A program made the translations under genes and the position numbers. Positions 53,156-62,349 of a stretch of DNA of 64,000 bases are shown piece by piece. A model generated the notes under the pieces. It was not told where the DNA came from, searched no databases, and was given only the letters and a program-made list of their open reading frames with translations. The DNA is from Halothermothrix sp. (lineage in GTDB: Bacteria; Bacillota; Halanaerobiia; DY22613), in the NCBI GenBank assembly GCA_016841825.1, contig JAENYK010000006.1, forward strand, positions 186,001-250,000, read 5' to 3'. Within the stretch, counting starts at the first letter, position 1, and every line of letters starts with the position of its first letter.

Positions 53156-54680
53156 GCTTTTTGTTTATATATTGATGTTTGTCTTACTTTTGAGCGGCAG
53201 TGTGTTGGCAGCTGATGGGATTCCGGTCAAGGTGATTGAACCCCAGGTTAAGACTGTTGAGTTAAATCGGGTGATGAATGGTGTGATTGAACCTGTTCAG
53301 AATATCCTTCTTTCTGCGAAGGTTGGTGGAGTTGTTGAAGATTTGCGGGTTCGGGTTGGAGAACAGGTGCAGCAGGGTGAGATTATACTGGTCTTCGAGC
53401 AAGATCAGCTGCAGGTTCAGATCAAGCAGGCTGAAGCTGCGGTAGAATTGGCCAGAGCAAATCTGGAGATGTTGTTGAAAGGAGCTTCTGATGAGGATAG
53501 AAAGTTGGCAGAGACTTCTTACCAACAGGCAGAGATCTCTTATGAGTCTGCCCAGAAGAATCTGGAGTTTGCCAATAATCTGTTTGAAGATCGGACTATG
53601 CAAAAGCAGCAGCTATTGGCTGCAGAAACTCAGTTAGAGTCTGCCAGGGTGCAGTTAAAACTGACAGAGGAGAGATATACTCAGGCTGAACTGGCTCTTA
53701 AACTGGCCAAAGAAGATTATGAGCGGATGAGTCATCTGTATGAGAATGACGTTATCACTGCCCAGCAGTTTGAGGGGATTGAGGCCCAGTATGAGAATGC
53801 TAAATCCAATCTGGCGAGTGCAGAATTAGCTAAAGAACAGGCCAGAGTGGGTTATGAAGGTGCAGTTGATGGTTATGAGTTGGCAGAAGATGCGTTTAAT
53901 AACCGCTTGAGTGCCGAACAACAGGTGACAGGTGCAAATACTCAGGTGGATATGGCAAAGGTTAGTTTGCAGATTGCCCAGGTTAATCTGGAGAAACTAA
54001 ACAAAGGAGCCAGTGCAGAACAGATCAGAATTAGTCAGGCAAATGTGAAACAGGCTGAAGCTGCCCTGGAATTGGTGAAGTTACAGTTGGAGAATAGTAT
54101 TGTCAAAAGTCCTGTCGATGGAATTATTGCCCAGTTGAATGTGGATGAGGGAGAGATGGCTGGCCCGGGAACTCCTGTGGCGATGCTGATTGATATCGAC
54201 CAGGTATATTTGAAGTTAGATGTGACTGCCGATATATTGACTTCTCTGAAGATTGGTCAGGAGGTTGAGGTGAGAGTACTGGCTTTGAACAATGAATTCC
54301 GTCGGGGACAGATTGAGTTGATTAGTCCGATGGTTGATGCCAGAACACAGGCTTATCCGATAAAGATTTTGTTGGAGAATGCAGATCAACGGATTAAACC
54401 GGGAATGTTTGCTGATGCCAATCTGATAATTACCCAGTCTCAGAATACTGTGGTAGTACCAATTGAGACTGTATTTGATCTGGAAGGCTCTCCATATATC
54501 TATGTGGCAAAATTATCAGCCGATGGGAAGAGTGGAGTTGCTGAGAAACGGATGATTAAGGTAGGTCTGGTGAATAATCAGGAAGTTGAGATCATCGGAG
54601 GGGTGACAGCTGCGGAGAAGGTGGTTAGTGAGGGGCAGTTCACCCTGAAAGATGGCGATGTACTTGAGGTGACTTTATAA
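53145..54680 (+). CDS. RND/HlyD-type periplasmic adaptor
   Basis: A 511-residue membrane fusion protein linking the RND pump to TolC. Signal peptide (LFVYILMFVLLLSGSVLAAD), first half lipoyl domain (VGGVVEDLRVRVGEQVQQGE), an unusually long alpha-helical hairpin (about 80-310) rich in AEAALELAK-type heptads, second half lipoyl (NSIVKSPVDGIIAQLNVDEGE), then the beta-barrel domain. GTG 53145 follows AAGGAGG and overlaps tolC by 11 bases. Confidence 0.92.
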   Translation: MKNKLFVYILMFVLLLSGSVLAADGIPVKVIEPQVKTVELNRVMNGVIEPVQNILLSAKVGGVVEDLRVRVGEQVQQGEIILVFEQDQLQVQIKQAEAAVELARANLEMLLKGASDEDRKLAETSYQQAEISYESAQKNLEFANNLFEDRTMQKQQLLAAETQLESARVQLKLTEERYTQAELALKLAKEDYERMSHLYENDVITAQQFEGIEAQYENAKSNLASAELAKEQARVGYEGAVDGYELAEDAFNNRLSAEQQVTGANTQVDMAKVSLQIAQVNLEKLNKGASAEQIRISQANVKQAEAALELVKLQLENSIVKSPVDGIIAQLNVDEGEMAGPGTPVAMLIDIDQVYLKLDVTADILTSLKIGQEVEVRVLALNNEFRRGQIELISPMVDARTQAYPIKILLENADQRIKPGMFADANLIITQSQNTVVVPIETVFDLEGSPYIYVAKLSADGKSGVAEKRMIKVGLVNNQEVEIIGGVTAAEKVVSEGQFTLKDGDVLEVTL

Positions 54681-57600
54681 TGAGGATTTCGGATTTATCT
54701 ATAAAACGACCGGTAACAACGACAATGGTGGTACTGTTGGTAGTTCTTTTGGGGATAATCTCTTTTGGGAGAATTAATCTGGATCTGTTTCCCAACTTGA
54801 GCTTTCCAATGGCAGCAGTGATTACTACTTATGATGGGGTAGGGCCCGAGGAGATTGAGACAATGGTCTCAAGACCTCTGGAGAATGCACTGGCGACAGT
54901 GACTAATGTAAAATCAATCACCTCCCAATCCGGGGCAGGTCAGTCGCTGGTAATTATGGAGTTTAATTGGGGAGTGGATATGGACTTTGCCACTCTGGAT
55001 ATGCGGGAAAAGATAGATATGGTGGAGCGGATTTTCCCGGATGATGTGAGTAGTCCAATGGTGGTTAAGTTCGATCCATCGATGTTACCTATTCTGCAGG
55101 TTGGGATTAATGGACAGAATGATCTGGCCAGTTTGAAACAACTGATTGAAGATAAGGTGATCCCCCGCTTAGAACGTCTGGAAGGTGTGGCTTCTGTAGG
55201 CATCTCGGGGGGATTGAATCGGGAGATTTTAATTGAGTTGGATCAGACGAAACTGAACAATTATGGAATTGGGATGAGTACTGTCACTCAGGCTTTGATG
55301 ATGGAGAATATGGATCTTTCGGGTGGAGAGATTGCCAGAGGGGTGACAGAATTACTTTTGCGAACCAGAGGTAAATTTGAATCTGTCGAGGAGATTGAAC
55401 AGGTACTAATCCCTACAGCCAGTGGATTTGTGGCTTTAGAGGATATTGGGGTGGTCAAGGATACATTTAAGGAGATGACGAGTAAGGCGAGATTGAATGG
55501 TGAACCGAGTATCGGATTGACAATCCAGAAGCAGACTGATTCCAATACGGTTAAGGTGGCTAATCGGGTTAAAGAAGAGTTAATCCGGATTCAGGAAGAG
55601 TTGAATGATGGAATCGAAGTGGAGTTTATGATGGATCAGTCCGGATATATTGAACAGGCGATCGGCAATGTTCAGAGTAGCGCGATTCTGGGAGGTATTC
55701 TGGCTATCCTGGTACTTTTTCTGTTTTTGAGAAATGTACGGAGTACGATTGTTATCGCAACAGCGATTCCGATTTCGGTTATTACTACGTTTACGCTGAT
55801 TTATTTTGGCGGATTGACGATGAATATGATGACTCTGGGGGGACTGGCCCTGGGGATTGGTATGTTGGTGGATAACTCGATAGTGGTGTTAGAGAATATA
55901 TACCGCTATCGTCAGGAAGGACTTGGACGGATTGAGGCTGCCAGTCGGGGAAGTCAGGAAGTTGGTATGGCGATTGTGGCCTCTACTCTGACGACTGCGG
56001 TTGTGTTCTTACCGGTTGTCTTTGTTGAAGGGATGGCGTCCCAGTTGTTTAAAGAGTTGGCCTTGACGATTACTTTCTCACTTCTGGCATCACTGGTGGT
56101 GGCCTTGACCTTTATTCCGATGTTATCTGGGAAGATATTAAAGGTATCCAATCGGGATAAAGTTGTCAATGAGGAGAAAAAGGGAATTATCAGTGTGATC
56201 TTTCGGGCCTATCGCTCCAGTTTGAATTGGTGTCTTTCACATCGCTGGTTGGTGATGGGGTTGTTGATAGTTGCTCTGGGAGGTAGTCTGGCTCTGTTAC
56301 CGTTTATTGGATCTGAGTATATTCCGGCGATGGATCAGGGTGAGTTTACGATTAATGCCAGTTTACCGATCGGAACCGTGTTAGAACGTACCGATCAGGT
56401 GATCTCCCAGATTGAGGAACTGGTATTAGAGATTCCAGAAGTGGAGACTGTGTTCACTAATGTGGGGTCTGGTGGACAGATGATGAGCAGTAATGACTCT
56501 GCGGTGGGCAGCATTATGGTCAGATTGTCGGATCTTGAAGGGAGAACCCGTTCGACGGACGAGATTATGGAAAAGCTGCGGCAGAAGATTCGTATTCCGG
56601 ATACTGAGGTTACTATTCAGGCTCTGAACTCTATGGGCGGCGGTGGTGCCCTTGGCGGCACTCCGGTTACTATTATGGTGAAGGGGCATGATCTGGGAGT
56701 CCTGGAGGAGTTGGTTAAGGAGATCGGGCAAGAGCTCCAACTGGTTCCGGGAATAAGAGAGGTTAAGGATAGTATCTCTGAAGGTCGACCTGAGATGCAG
56801 ATTAAGATTGATCGGGTTCAGGCAGCGAAGTATGGACTGCGGGTAACTCAGGTAGCAGCGATGATTAAGGCAGCTATTCAGGGTGAAGTGGCTACCAGGT
56901 ATGAGGTCGGTGGTCAGGAGTATGATGTCCGGGTAACTTTACAGGAGGATAGTCGGGCAGGGTTAAGTCAGGTACAAAATCTGGTAATCCCATCACCTCT
57001 GGGTGTAATGGTTCACTTAAATCAGATAGCTGAATTCACCCTAGAACAGGGACCGCGGACGATTTTGAGAGAGAATCAGGTGCGGTATGCTGAGGTGACA
57101 GCAGATATTTATGATGTGGATCTGGATACTGTGATGACAGCTGCGAAAAAACGGATCGATGAGAATGTGGAATTGCCTGCCCAGTATGAGGTAATCTATG
57201 GTGGACAGTATGAGGAGATGCTGGAATCTTTTGAAAGCCTGTTCTTTGCTCTGGGTCTGGCGGTTATTCTGGTATATATGGTATTGGCTTCACAGTTTGA
57301 GTCGCTATTGCATCCATTTATCATTATGTTCACTGTACCAATGGCGGCGATTGGTGTGTTGGTTGGCCTGTTTGTGACCGGTCATCTGATCTCGGTAACA
57401 TCGTTGATCGGGGTGATTATGTTGGCGGGAATCGTGGTCAACAATGCGATAGTGCTGGTGGATTATATCAATACTTTGCGGAGTCAGGGGATGAATATGC
57501 GGGAGGCGATTTTGGAAGCTGGTCCGGTTCGTCTACGGCCGATATTGATGACTGCACTGACGACGATTTTGGGGCTGCTGCCGCTGGCCCTAGGAATGGG

Positions 57601-57775
57601 CGAAGGTGGAGAAGTACAGGCTCCAATGGCTGTGGTAGTAATCAGTGGTCTGGCATGTGCAACGGTTCTGACTCTGTATGTGGTGCCTGTGGTATATTCG
57701 TTATTTGAAGGATTTAGTAATCGACTTAAGGGATTGTTTGGTAGAGCCAAAAGAGGTAAAGAGATGTACTCTTAA
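54680..57775 (+). CDS. RND multidrug efflux pump, HAE1 (AcrB) type
   Basis: A 1031-residue inner-membrane transporter of drugs or lipids with 12 helices and two large periplasmic loops. SIKRPVTTTMVVLLVVLLG is the N-terminal signature, and the second half repeats the first. The helix-4 proton relay reads GMLVDNSIVVLEN, so only one of AcrB's two Asp (DD) is kept, as often outside Proteobacteria. Its ATG overlaps the adaptor stop (TAATG). Last gene of the operon. Confidence 0.95.
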   Translation: MRISDLSIKRPVTTTMVVLLVVLLGIISFGRINLDLFPNLSFPMAAVITTYDGVGPEEIETMVSRPLENALATVTNVKSITSQSGAGQSLVIMEFNWGVDMDFATLDMREKIDMVERIFPDDVSSPMVVKFDPSMLPILQVGINGQNDLASLKQLIEDKVIPRLERLEGVASVGISGGLNREILIELDQTKLNNYGIGMSTVTQALMMENMDLSGGEIARGVTELLLRTRGKFESVEEIEQVLIPTASGFVALEDIGVVKDTFKEMTSKARLNGEPSIGLTIQKQTDSNTVKVANRVKEELIRIQEELNDGIEVEFMMDQSGYIEQAIGNVQSSAILGGILAILVLFLFLRNVRSTIVIATAIPISVITTFTLIYFGGLTMNMMTLGGLALGIGMLVDNSIVVLENIYRYRQEGLGRIEAASRGSQEVGMAIVASTLTTAVVFLPVVFVEGMASQLFKELALTITFSLLASLVVALTFIPMLSGKILKVSNRDKVVNEEKKGIISVIFRAYRSSLNWCLSHRWLVMGLLIVALGGSLALLPFIGSEYIPAMDQGEFTINASLPIGTVLERTDQVISQIEELVLEIPEVETVFTNVGSGGQMMSSNDSAVGSIMVRLSDLEGRTRSTDEIMEKLRQKIRIPDTEVTIQALNSMGGGGALGGTPVTIMVKGHDLGVLEELVKEIGQELQLVPGIREVKDSISEGRPEMQIKIDRVQAAKYGLRVTQVAAMIKAAIQGEVATRYEVGGQEYDVRVTLQEDSRAGLSQVQNLVIPSPLGVMVHLNQIAEFTLEQGPRTILRENQVRYAEVTADIYDVDLDTVMTAAKKRIDENVELPAQYEVIYGGQYEEMLESFESLFFALGLAVILVYMVLASQFESLLHPFIIMFTVPMAAIGVLVGLFVTGHLISVTSLIGVIMLAGIVVNNAIVLVDYINTLRSQGMNMREAILEAGPVRLRPILMTALTTILGLLPLALGMGEGGEVQAPMAVVVISGLACATVLTLYVVPVVYSLFEGFSNRLKGLFGRAKRGKEMYS

Positions 57776-57782
57776 GAGTTAA

Positions 57783-57816
57783 AAAAGCCCCTTCCGTATT
57801 CGCGGAAGGGGCTTTT
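57783..57816. terminator. bidirectional terminator
   Basis: AAAAGCCCCTTCCG (57783-57796) pairs with 57803-57816, giving T-runs on both strands between the convergent RND and parvulin genes. Confidence 0.95.
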
Positions 57817-57820
57817 GGCA

Positions 57821-58570
57821 TTATTGTAGATAATCAATGTCGTATTTGCTCTTGAGAGAGTTGATCTTATTAGTGTAAACCTGATGCTGTCTCTGTTGGG
57901 TGAGCTGTTGTTCGATCTGATCTTGAACGTTCTCAAAGGATGAAACACCAGCGTCTTTTTTGTCGGTGACGATGATGATGTGGTGACCGAATTGGCTTTT
58001 AACAGGTTCACTCAAGGTGTTAAGTTCTAAGTCAAAGGCAGCTTCTTCGAATTCCGGAACCATGCGTCCCTTGCTGAAGAAGCCCAGATCTCCACCACGC
58101 TCTTTGGAAGGGCAGGAGGAGTACTGTTTAGCAGCGTCAGCAAAAGAAAGACCTTCGTTAAGTTCGTTGATGACTTTCTCTGCAGTCTCTTTATCTTCAA
58201 CCAGAATATGGCTTGCTTTAACGCTTTCAGGTTCCTGGAAGAGGGATGGGTTCTGGTTATAGTAGTTAAGTGCTTCACCCTCTTCGATGGAGATAGAGTT
58301 AAGCAGTTTGTTCAGGGCATATTGCTTGAGAAAACTGTCTTGTAGTCTTTTGAGTTCTTGTAAGTACTCTGCTTCTTTTTCCAGGGTTTGCTCGATAGCA
58401 TCCAGATAGATTAGTTCCTGGTTAATTAATTCTTCCAGAAGTTGTTGTTTACCCTGTTCAGAGTCGAGCTGCTTCGCTGTCTGGGGATCGAGATTGTTCA
58501 GTAAAGAGTCAACATCGTTCTGAGTAATCTCTCTGCCGCCAACTACAGCTAAAATCTTATTATTGTCCAT
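57821..58570 (-). CDS. parvulin-type peptidyl-prolyl isomerase without signal peptide
   Basis: A 249-residue protein with a SurA-like N-terminal helical domain (ILAVVGGREITQNDVDSLL) and a C-terminal PpiC rotamase domain (VKASHILVEDKETAEKVI, KERGGDLGFFSKGRMVPEFE, VKSQFGHHIIIV). Unlike PrsA or SurA, the start MDNNKILAVVGG has no signal peptide, so it should be cytosolic. AAAGGAGA precedes the ATG. Confidence 0.88.
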   Translation of the reverse strand: MDNNKILAVVGGREITQNDVDSLLNNLDPQTAKQLDSEQGKQQLLEELINQELIYLDAIEQTLEKEAEYLQELKRLQDSFLKQYALNKLLNSISIEEGEALNYYNQNPSLFQEPESVKASHILVEDKETAEKVINELNEGLSFADAAKQYSSCPSKERGGDLGFFSKGRMVPEFEEAAFDLELNTLSEPVKSQFGHHIIIVTDKKDAGVSSFENVQDQIEQQLTQQRQHQVYTNKINSLKSKYDIDYLQ

Positions 58571-59264
58571 TAAACATATCTCCTTTATAAGTTATTTGTC
58601 GTTGTTATCATAACATAAAACTGATTAAATGTCCAATTGTAGTTTAAGAGGTGGATATTTTTCACTTAATGTTAAATAGAGGGTATTGAAGGAAAATTAT
58701 GAATTATGTCGAAGTATAAATGAAAGTGGTTATTTGTGGTTAATGTTGAGTTAGAGTGGTAGTTTCTGGACGGGCGTGTTGGAGCTTCCTCTCCTGTCGC
58801 ATGACAGTGAAAAGAGAGGTGTCAGATTTTGATATAGTGAAACCTTCTCAGGAAAATATATGAAATTCGGATATTTAGGGAGTGGAAAGGGATGTAGGAA
58901 AAGAAGAGGGGAGATATGCGGGTGTTGGGCGCAATGAGGAGAGATTTATAGTACCTGGGGAGAACTTATTGATTTGACCTTTCTTTTTATTATCACTTTG
59001 TTAAACCTGCAGAAGGTCTAATACATTGGATGGTTGGTATCTGATTGGTTTATAGGTAGTTGAGGTTTTGAGTGTTACATTGCTGTTTAATTGGTTAGCA
59101 AGAATTTATTGGTACGAAGCGACACAATATATTTGATATCAATTTGAAAGTTAGCTGCTACAAATTGCTTGCCAAAAAAAGGATATTTATTTGACAACTC
59201 TAGATAATACATAAGTACTCAGTAAAATTTACTGTGTGGTAATCATCTAAACTAACATTAAGAA
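58571..59264. other. 694-base intergenic region before the defence island
   Basis: No gene with a ribosome site. TGTCGAA at 58707-58713 followed by GTATAAA repeats the pattern seen upstream of ung at 2340. CCTCTC and GAGAGG near 58786-58818 could form a weak hairpin. I searched for a GTT site matching the first attC-like element (GTTGTCCG) and did not find it, so the start of the preceding cassette, if any, is not located. Confidence 0.35.
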
Positions 59265-59285
59265 ATGGAGGTCAAATTTATAGTT

Positions 59286-59714
59286 ATGGGTGAACTAAAA
59301 AACGAATCATTTGTTAGGTGGCAGGGGAGAACAGTGGACCAATTAAGTTTTGTTAATAATCTTTTTGTGGGACTATCTACAGGTATGCTAATATTTCTCA
59401 TTCAGTTTGCATTTAGTCATAATGGTAGGTTTGTGAATATTGAGAAATGGCTGAATGTTTGCTCTATTGTATTAATATTTTTCTCTTTATTTACTGGGGG
59501 ATTATTAGCTATAAATAGATTGTATTCTTTCAGACTTACTTCTGAGATTGCTCGTAATAGGGAAAGTAATGGGAGAGAGGGGATTGAAGAGAAACGTTCA
59601 TTGGCAAAAAAACGTGACAGAAGAACGTGGATATTGCTTTGGACACAGATAATCTCCTTTATTTTGGGTGGATTACTCCTATTGATAATTTCAGTAATGA
59701 GATATCTTAGTTAA
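59286..59714 (+). CDS. small membrane protein beside the defence cassette
   Basis: A 142-residue protein: RWQGRTVDQLSFVNNLFVGLS, then helices STGMLIFLIQFAF, LNVCSIVLIFFSLFTGGLLA and WILLWTQIISFILGGLLLLIIS, with a charged central loop. The layout resembles small membrane proteins often found in defence islands, but no family is firmly recognised. GGAGG is 14 bases before ATG 59286, a long gap; an ATG at 59265 overlaps the ribosome site. It ends 90 bases before the first attC-like site and may be the last gene of a preceding cassette. Confidence 0.6.
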   Translation: MGELKNESFVRWQGRTVDQLSFVNNLFVGLSTGMLIFLIQFAFSHNGRFVNIEKWLNVCSIVLIFFSLFTGGLLAINRLYSFRLTSEIARNRESNGREGIEEKRSLAKKRDRRTWILLWTQIISFILGGLLLLIISVMRYLS

Positions 59715-59800
59715 CAAGCCTATATTAATCGTTCTGTCTATGACTAATTGGAGCAATAAGGTAATTTTCAACAATATAACGTAAGTTTTGCGATCACTAC

Positions 59801-59880
59801 GGACAACAGGGCATATCTGACATTTTCTTTGCAAAAAAATGGCTCCGAAAACATCAGATAATGCCTTGATGTTCTGCGAA
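59801..59880 (+). other. attC-like integron recombination site 1
   Basis: AAC (59805-59807), left arm GGCATATCTGA (59810-59820), a 33-base terminal loop, right arm TCAGATAATGCC (59854-59865), spacer TTGAT, GTT (59871-59873). The arms pair except for one extra base in the right arm, the bulge pattern of attC sites. The box GTTCTGCGAA (59871-59880) is exactly complementary to 63130-63139 at the next site. Confidence 0.65.
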
Positions 59881-60137
59881 ATGGTACAAGGGCAAAAACC
59901 AAAAGAAAAGACTCCATCAATTGTAGTCCATAAAATATTGAAGAGAGATTGTTTGGTAGGGTGGCAACCTTACATCTCTTTGTGACCATACTAATTTTAT
60001 AGATAGAAAAAATAGGGTTAATGTGATGTTGTCAAAAACACAATATATTTTTATGGAAGTTTAATCATTTGCTAATTATTGTTATTATAGCTTCAAAAAT
60101 AGTATTAAACTTCACACTATTATTTTGGAGGGGTTAA

Positions 60138-60542
60138 ATGCAAAGTAAATCTCGTTCTGTATTTGTTAGTTATAAGTATGAGGATAAGTATTATAAGGAT
60201 ACAATTAAACAATGGGAATTAGATGGTAGATTAGGTCCTTATGTTGTAATTACAGGTGAATCAGAGGATGTTAGGATTAATGGACATAATTCTATAAAGA
60301 ACCATCTTGCTCCCAAATTACAAGGAATGGATACATTACTTGTAATTGTTGGACAGGATAGTCATAATCGACCATGGGTTGATTATGAAGTACACTATGC
60401 TAAAACTCATAATAGAAAAATTGTTGCGATTAGAATTCCAGGTACAACAGGCGCTACACCTTTTGAAATGAGAGATATTCCCATTATAACTTTTGAGCCA
60501 GATGCTTTAAATCGTGCATTAAATGAGTATTTAGGTATCTAA
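60138..60542 (+). CDS. thsB: Thoeris ThsB-type TIR protein (first copy)
   Basis: A 134-residue TIR-like (DUF1863) protein. VFVSYKYEDKYYKDTI is the first strand and BB-loop region; VIVGQDSHNRPWVDYEVHYA carries the catalytic Glu84 after W-V-D-Y; KIVAIRIPG follows. In Thoeris, ThsB senses a phage protein and makes a cyclic ADP-ribose isomer from NAD+, which activates ThsA. GGAGGGG precedes the ATG. It is shorter than the second copy and divergent from it, so it may sense other phages. Confidence 0.88.
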   Translation: MQSKSRSVFVSYKYEDKYYKDTIKQWELDGRLGPYVVITGESEDVRINGHNSIKNHLAPKLQGMDTLLVIVGQDSHNRPWVDYEVHYAKTHNRKIVAIRIPGTTGATPFEMRDIPIITFEPDALNRALNEYLGI

Positions 60543-60590
60543 TAGAGTAACTTTATATCATCAATTTTGTGACAACATCACTTAACAAAA

Positions 60591-60644
60591 GAATGATGCG
60601 GAATTTTCAGACCAAAACCGTATTTTGAAAATTTCGTATCATTC
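60591..60644 (+). repeat. 19-bp hairpin between thsB1 and thsA
   Basis: Arms 60591-60609 and 60626-60644 pair fully with two G-U pairs around a 16-base loop. CCAAAATATTG follows, not a T-run. The 340-base gap shows no other supported feature; a 27-codon open frame at 60702 lacks support. Confidence 0.55.
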
Positions 60645-60885
60645 CAAAATATTGTATTTTATTGGGTTGGATTATATAAGGCAAGAATTAGAGGGTGACG
60701 TATGTTTGGTAAGGAGTATGAGCGATACATATTTAGTAGGGACATTATTTCGGATAATATATTAATTTTTGCGTGGAAACAATAACGTTCAATGGCTGAG
60801 TAAAGGTAATTAAAGTATTTGCCCAATAAAATGACAGAATATCAATTACCTACCAAGACTCTAAAAATTGAGGAGGAGAACTGAT

Positions 60886-62304
60886 ATGGCTGTACCGATT
60901 ACTGCTTTTGTTAAGGAATATACAAGAGCTATTAGCGAAGGTTACGCTGCTGTATTTGCAGGTGCAGGGCTTTCAAAACCATCTGGATATTTTGATTGGA
61001 AAGATTTATTAAGACCTATGGCAGAAACAATAGGACTAGATGTAGATAGGGAACATGATTTGTTATCGGTAGCACAATATTACTGTAATCAGCAAGGCAC
61101 ACGTAATATGGTTGATCAGGCAATACTAAATGAATTTACAAAAGAAACATCATATAATGATAATGTTGCTATTCTCACTAGGTTACCTATTTCTACATAC
61201 TGGACAACAAATTACGATGATTTAATTGAAGAAGGATTAAGATCGAGTAATAGAAAACCAGATATCAAGGTTACTCAAGAGAGCTTAGCAACAAATATAT
61301 ACGATAGAGATGCTGTAGTATATAAAATGCATGGAGATGTCCGAAATTCTTCAAAAGCTGTGTTGGTTAAAGATGATTATGAAACATATGAATTTACTCA
61401 CTCACTTTTCACAACGGCTTTAAAGGGTGATTTGGTGTCAAAGACATTTTTGTTCATTGGCTTTAGTTTTGAAGACCCAAATTTAAATAGTATTTTAGGC
61501 AGAATAAAAGCTCTACTTGGTTCATCCGTAAGAACACATTATTGTTTTATGAAGAAAGTACAGAATATTGGGAATAATGAAGAGTTTGCTTATAATAAAG
61601 CAAAACAAGAATTAATGATTAATGATTTGAGCAGATATGGAATTCAAGCCGTGATGCTAGAAGAATATAGTGAAATAACAAAAATATTAAAAAAAATCGA
61701 AGAAGGTCACAATCTTAATAATGTCTTTATTTCTGCTAGTTTAAGTGTTCCAAATAAGAACTGGACTACAGAAAGTGCAACTAAGTTTGCTCACCATCTT
61801 TCTAAAGAATTAGTAAAAAGGAATTTTAGAATTACCTCTGGATTTGGGTTGGGTATTGGCAGTGCAATAATTAATGGGGCTTTAGAAGAAATAATGACAA
61901 GTAAATATAAACATATTGATGAACATCTTCAATTACGTCCATTTCCTCAATTTTCTTCAGGGAATAATACTTCTTTTGAAGATTTAAAGCACAACTATAG
62001 AATAGAAATGATTCGTGAATGTGGGGTAGCGGTTTTTATTTTTGGAAATAAACTGGTTGATGGTGAGGAAGTAATAGCTGATGGAATGCTTGAGGAGTTT
62101 TGGATTGCAAAGGAAGCTGGAAAAAAAATAGTTCCAATTGGTTCGACAGGAGGTGCAACAAAACAAATTTTTGATGAGGTTAAAGAACAAATTGAAGAGT
62201 TCCCTTATTTGAAGACGTATATGCAAGCATTGGAGACTGAGCTTGATTCAGATAAACTAATAAAATTAGTCAGCTCGATAGTATGTAAACTTCGCCAAAT
62301 ATAA
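60886..62304 (+). CDS. thsA: Thoeris ThsA, SIR2-SLOG NADase
   Basis: A 472-residue effector that destroys NAD+ when the ThsB signal binds, aborting phage growth. The SIR2 domain (1-285) has AAVFAGAGLSKPSGY, the catalytic Asn109 in YWTTNYDDLI and His149 in VYKMHGDV. The SLOG domain (290-472) has VFISASLSV, ITSGFGLGIGSAIINGALEE, HNYRIEMIRECGVAVFIFGN and VPIGSTGG for the signal nucleotide. Length and motifs match the Bacillus cereus type I protein throughout. GAGGAGGAG fixes the ATG at 60886; a TTG at 60868 was rejected. Confidence 0.96.
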   Translation: MAVPITAFVKEYTRAISEGYAAVFAGAGLSKPSGYFDWKDLLRPMAETIGLDVDREHDLLSVAQYYCNQQGTRNMVDQAILNEFTKETSYNDNVAILTRLPISTYWTTNYDDLIEEGLRSSNRKPDIKVTQESLATNIYDRDAVVYKMHGDVRNSSKAVLVKDDYETYEFTHSLFTTALKGDLVSKTFLFIGFSFEDPNLNSILGRIKALLGSSVRTHYCFMKKVQNIGNNEEFAYNKAKQELMINDLSRYGIQAVMLEEYSEITKILKKIEEGHNLNNVFISASLSVPNKNWTTESATKFAHHLSKELVKRNFRITSGFGLGIGSAIINGALEEIMTSKYKHIDEHLQLRPFPQFSSGNNTSFEDLKHNYRIEMIRECGVAVFIFGNKLVDGEEVIADGMLEEFWIAKEAGKKIVPIGSTGGATKQIFDEVKEQIEEFPYLKTYMQALETELDSDKLIKLVSSIVCKLRQI

Positions 62305-62349
62305 GCGATGTTTTTAAGACTAATAAAAAATTTGAGAGGAGTAATTATT

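Noticed and set aside
59768-59989. 73-codon open frame on the - strand
   Set aside because: Runs through attC-like site 1 and has no family similarity or ribosome site.
60560-60700. possible further attC site between thsB1 and thsA (ACTTAAC ... GTTGGAT)
   Set aside because: The boxes fit the classical consensus, but the stem arms are not placed correctly relative to them, and the ends do not pair with the flanking sites; a simple hairpin explains it.
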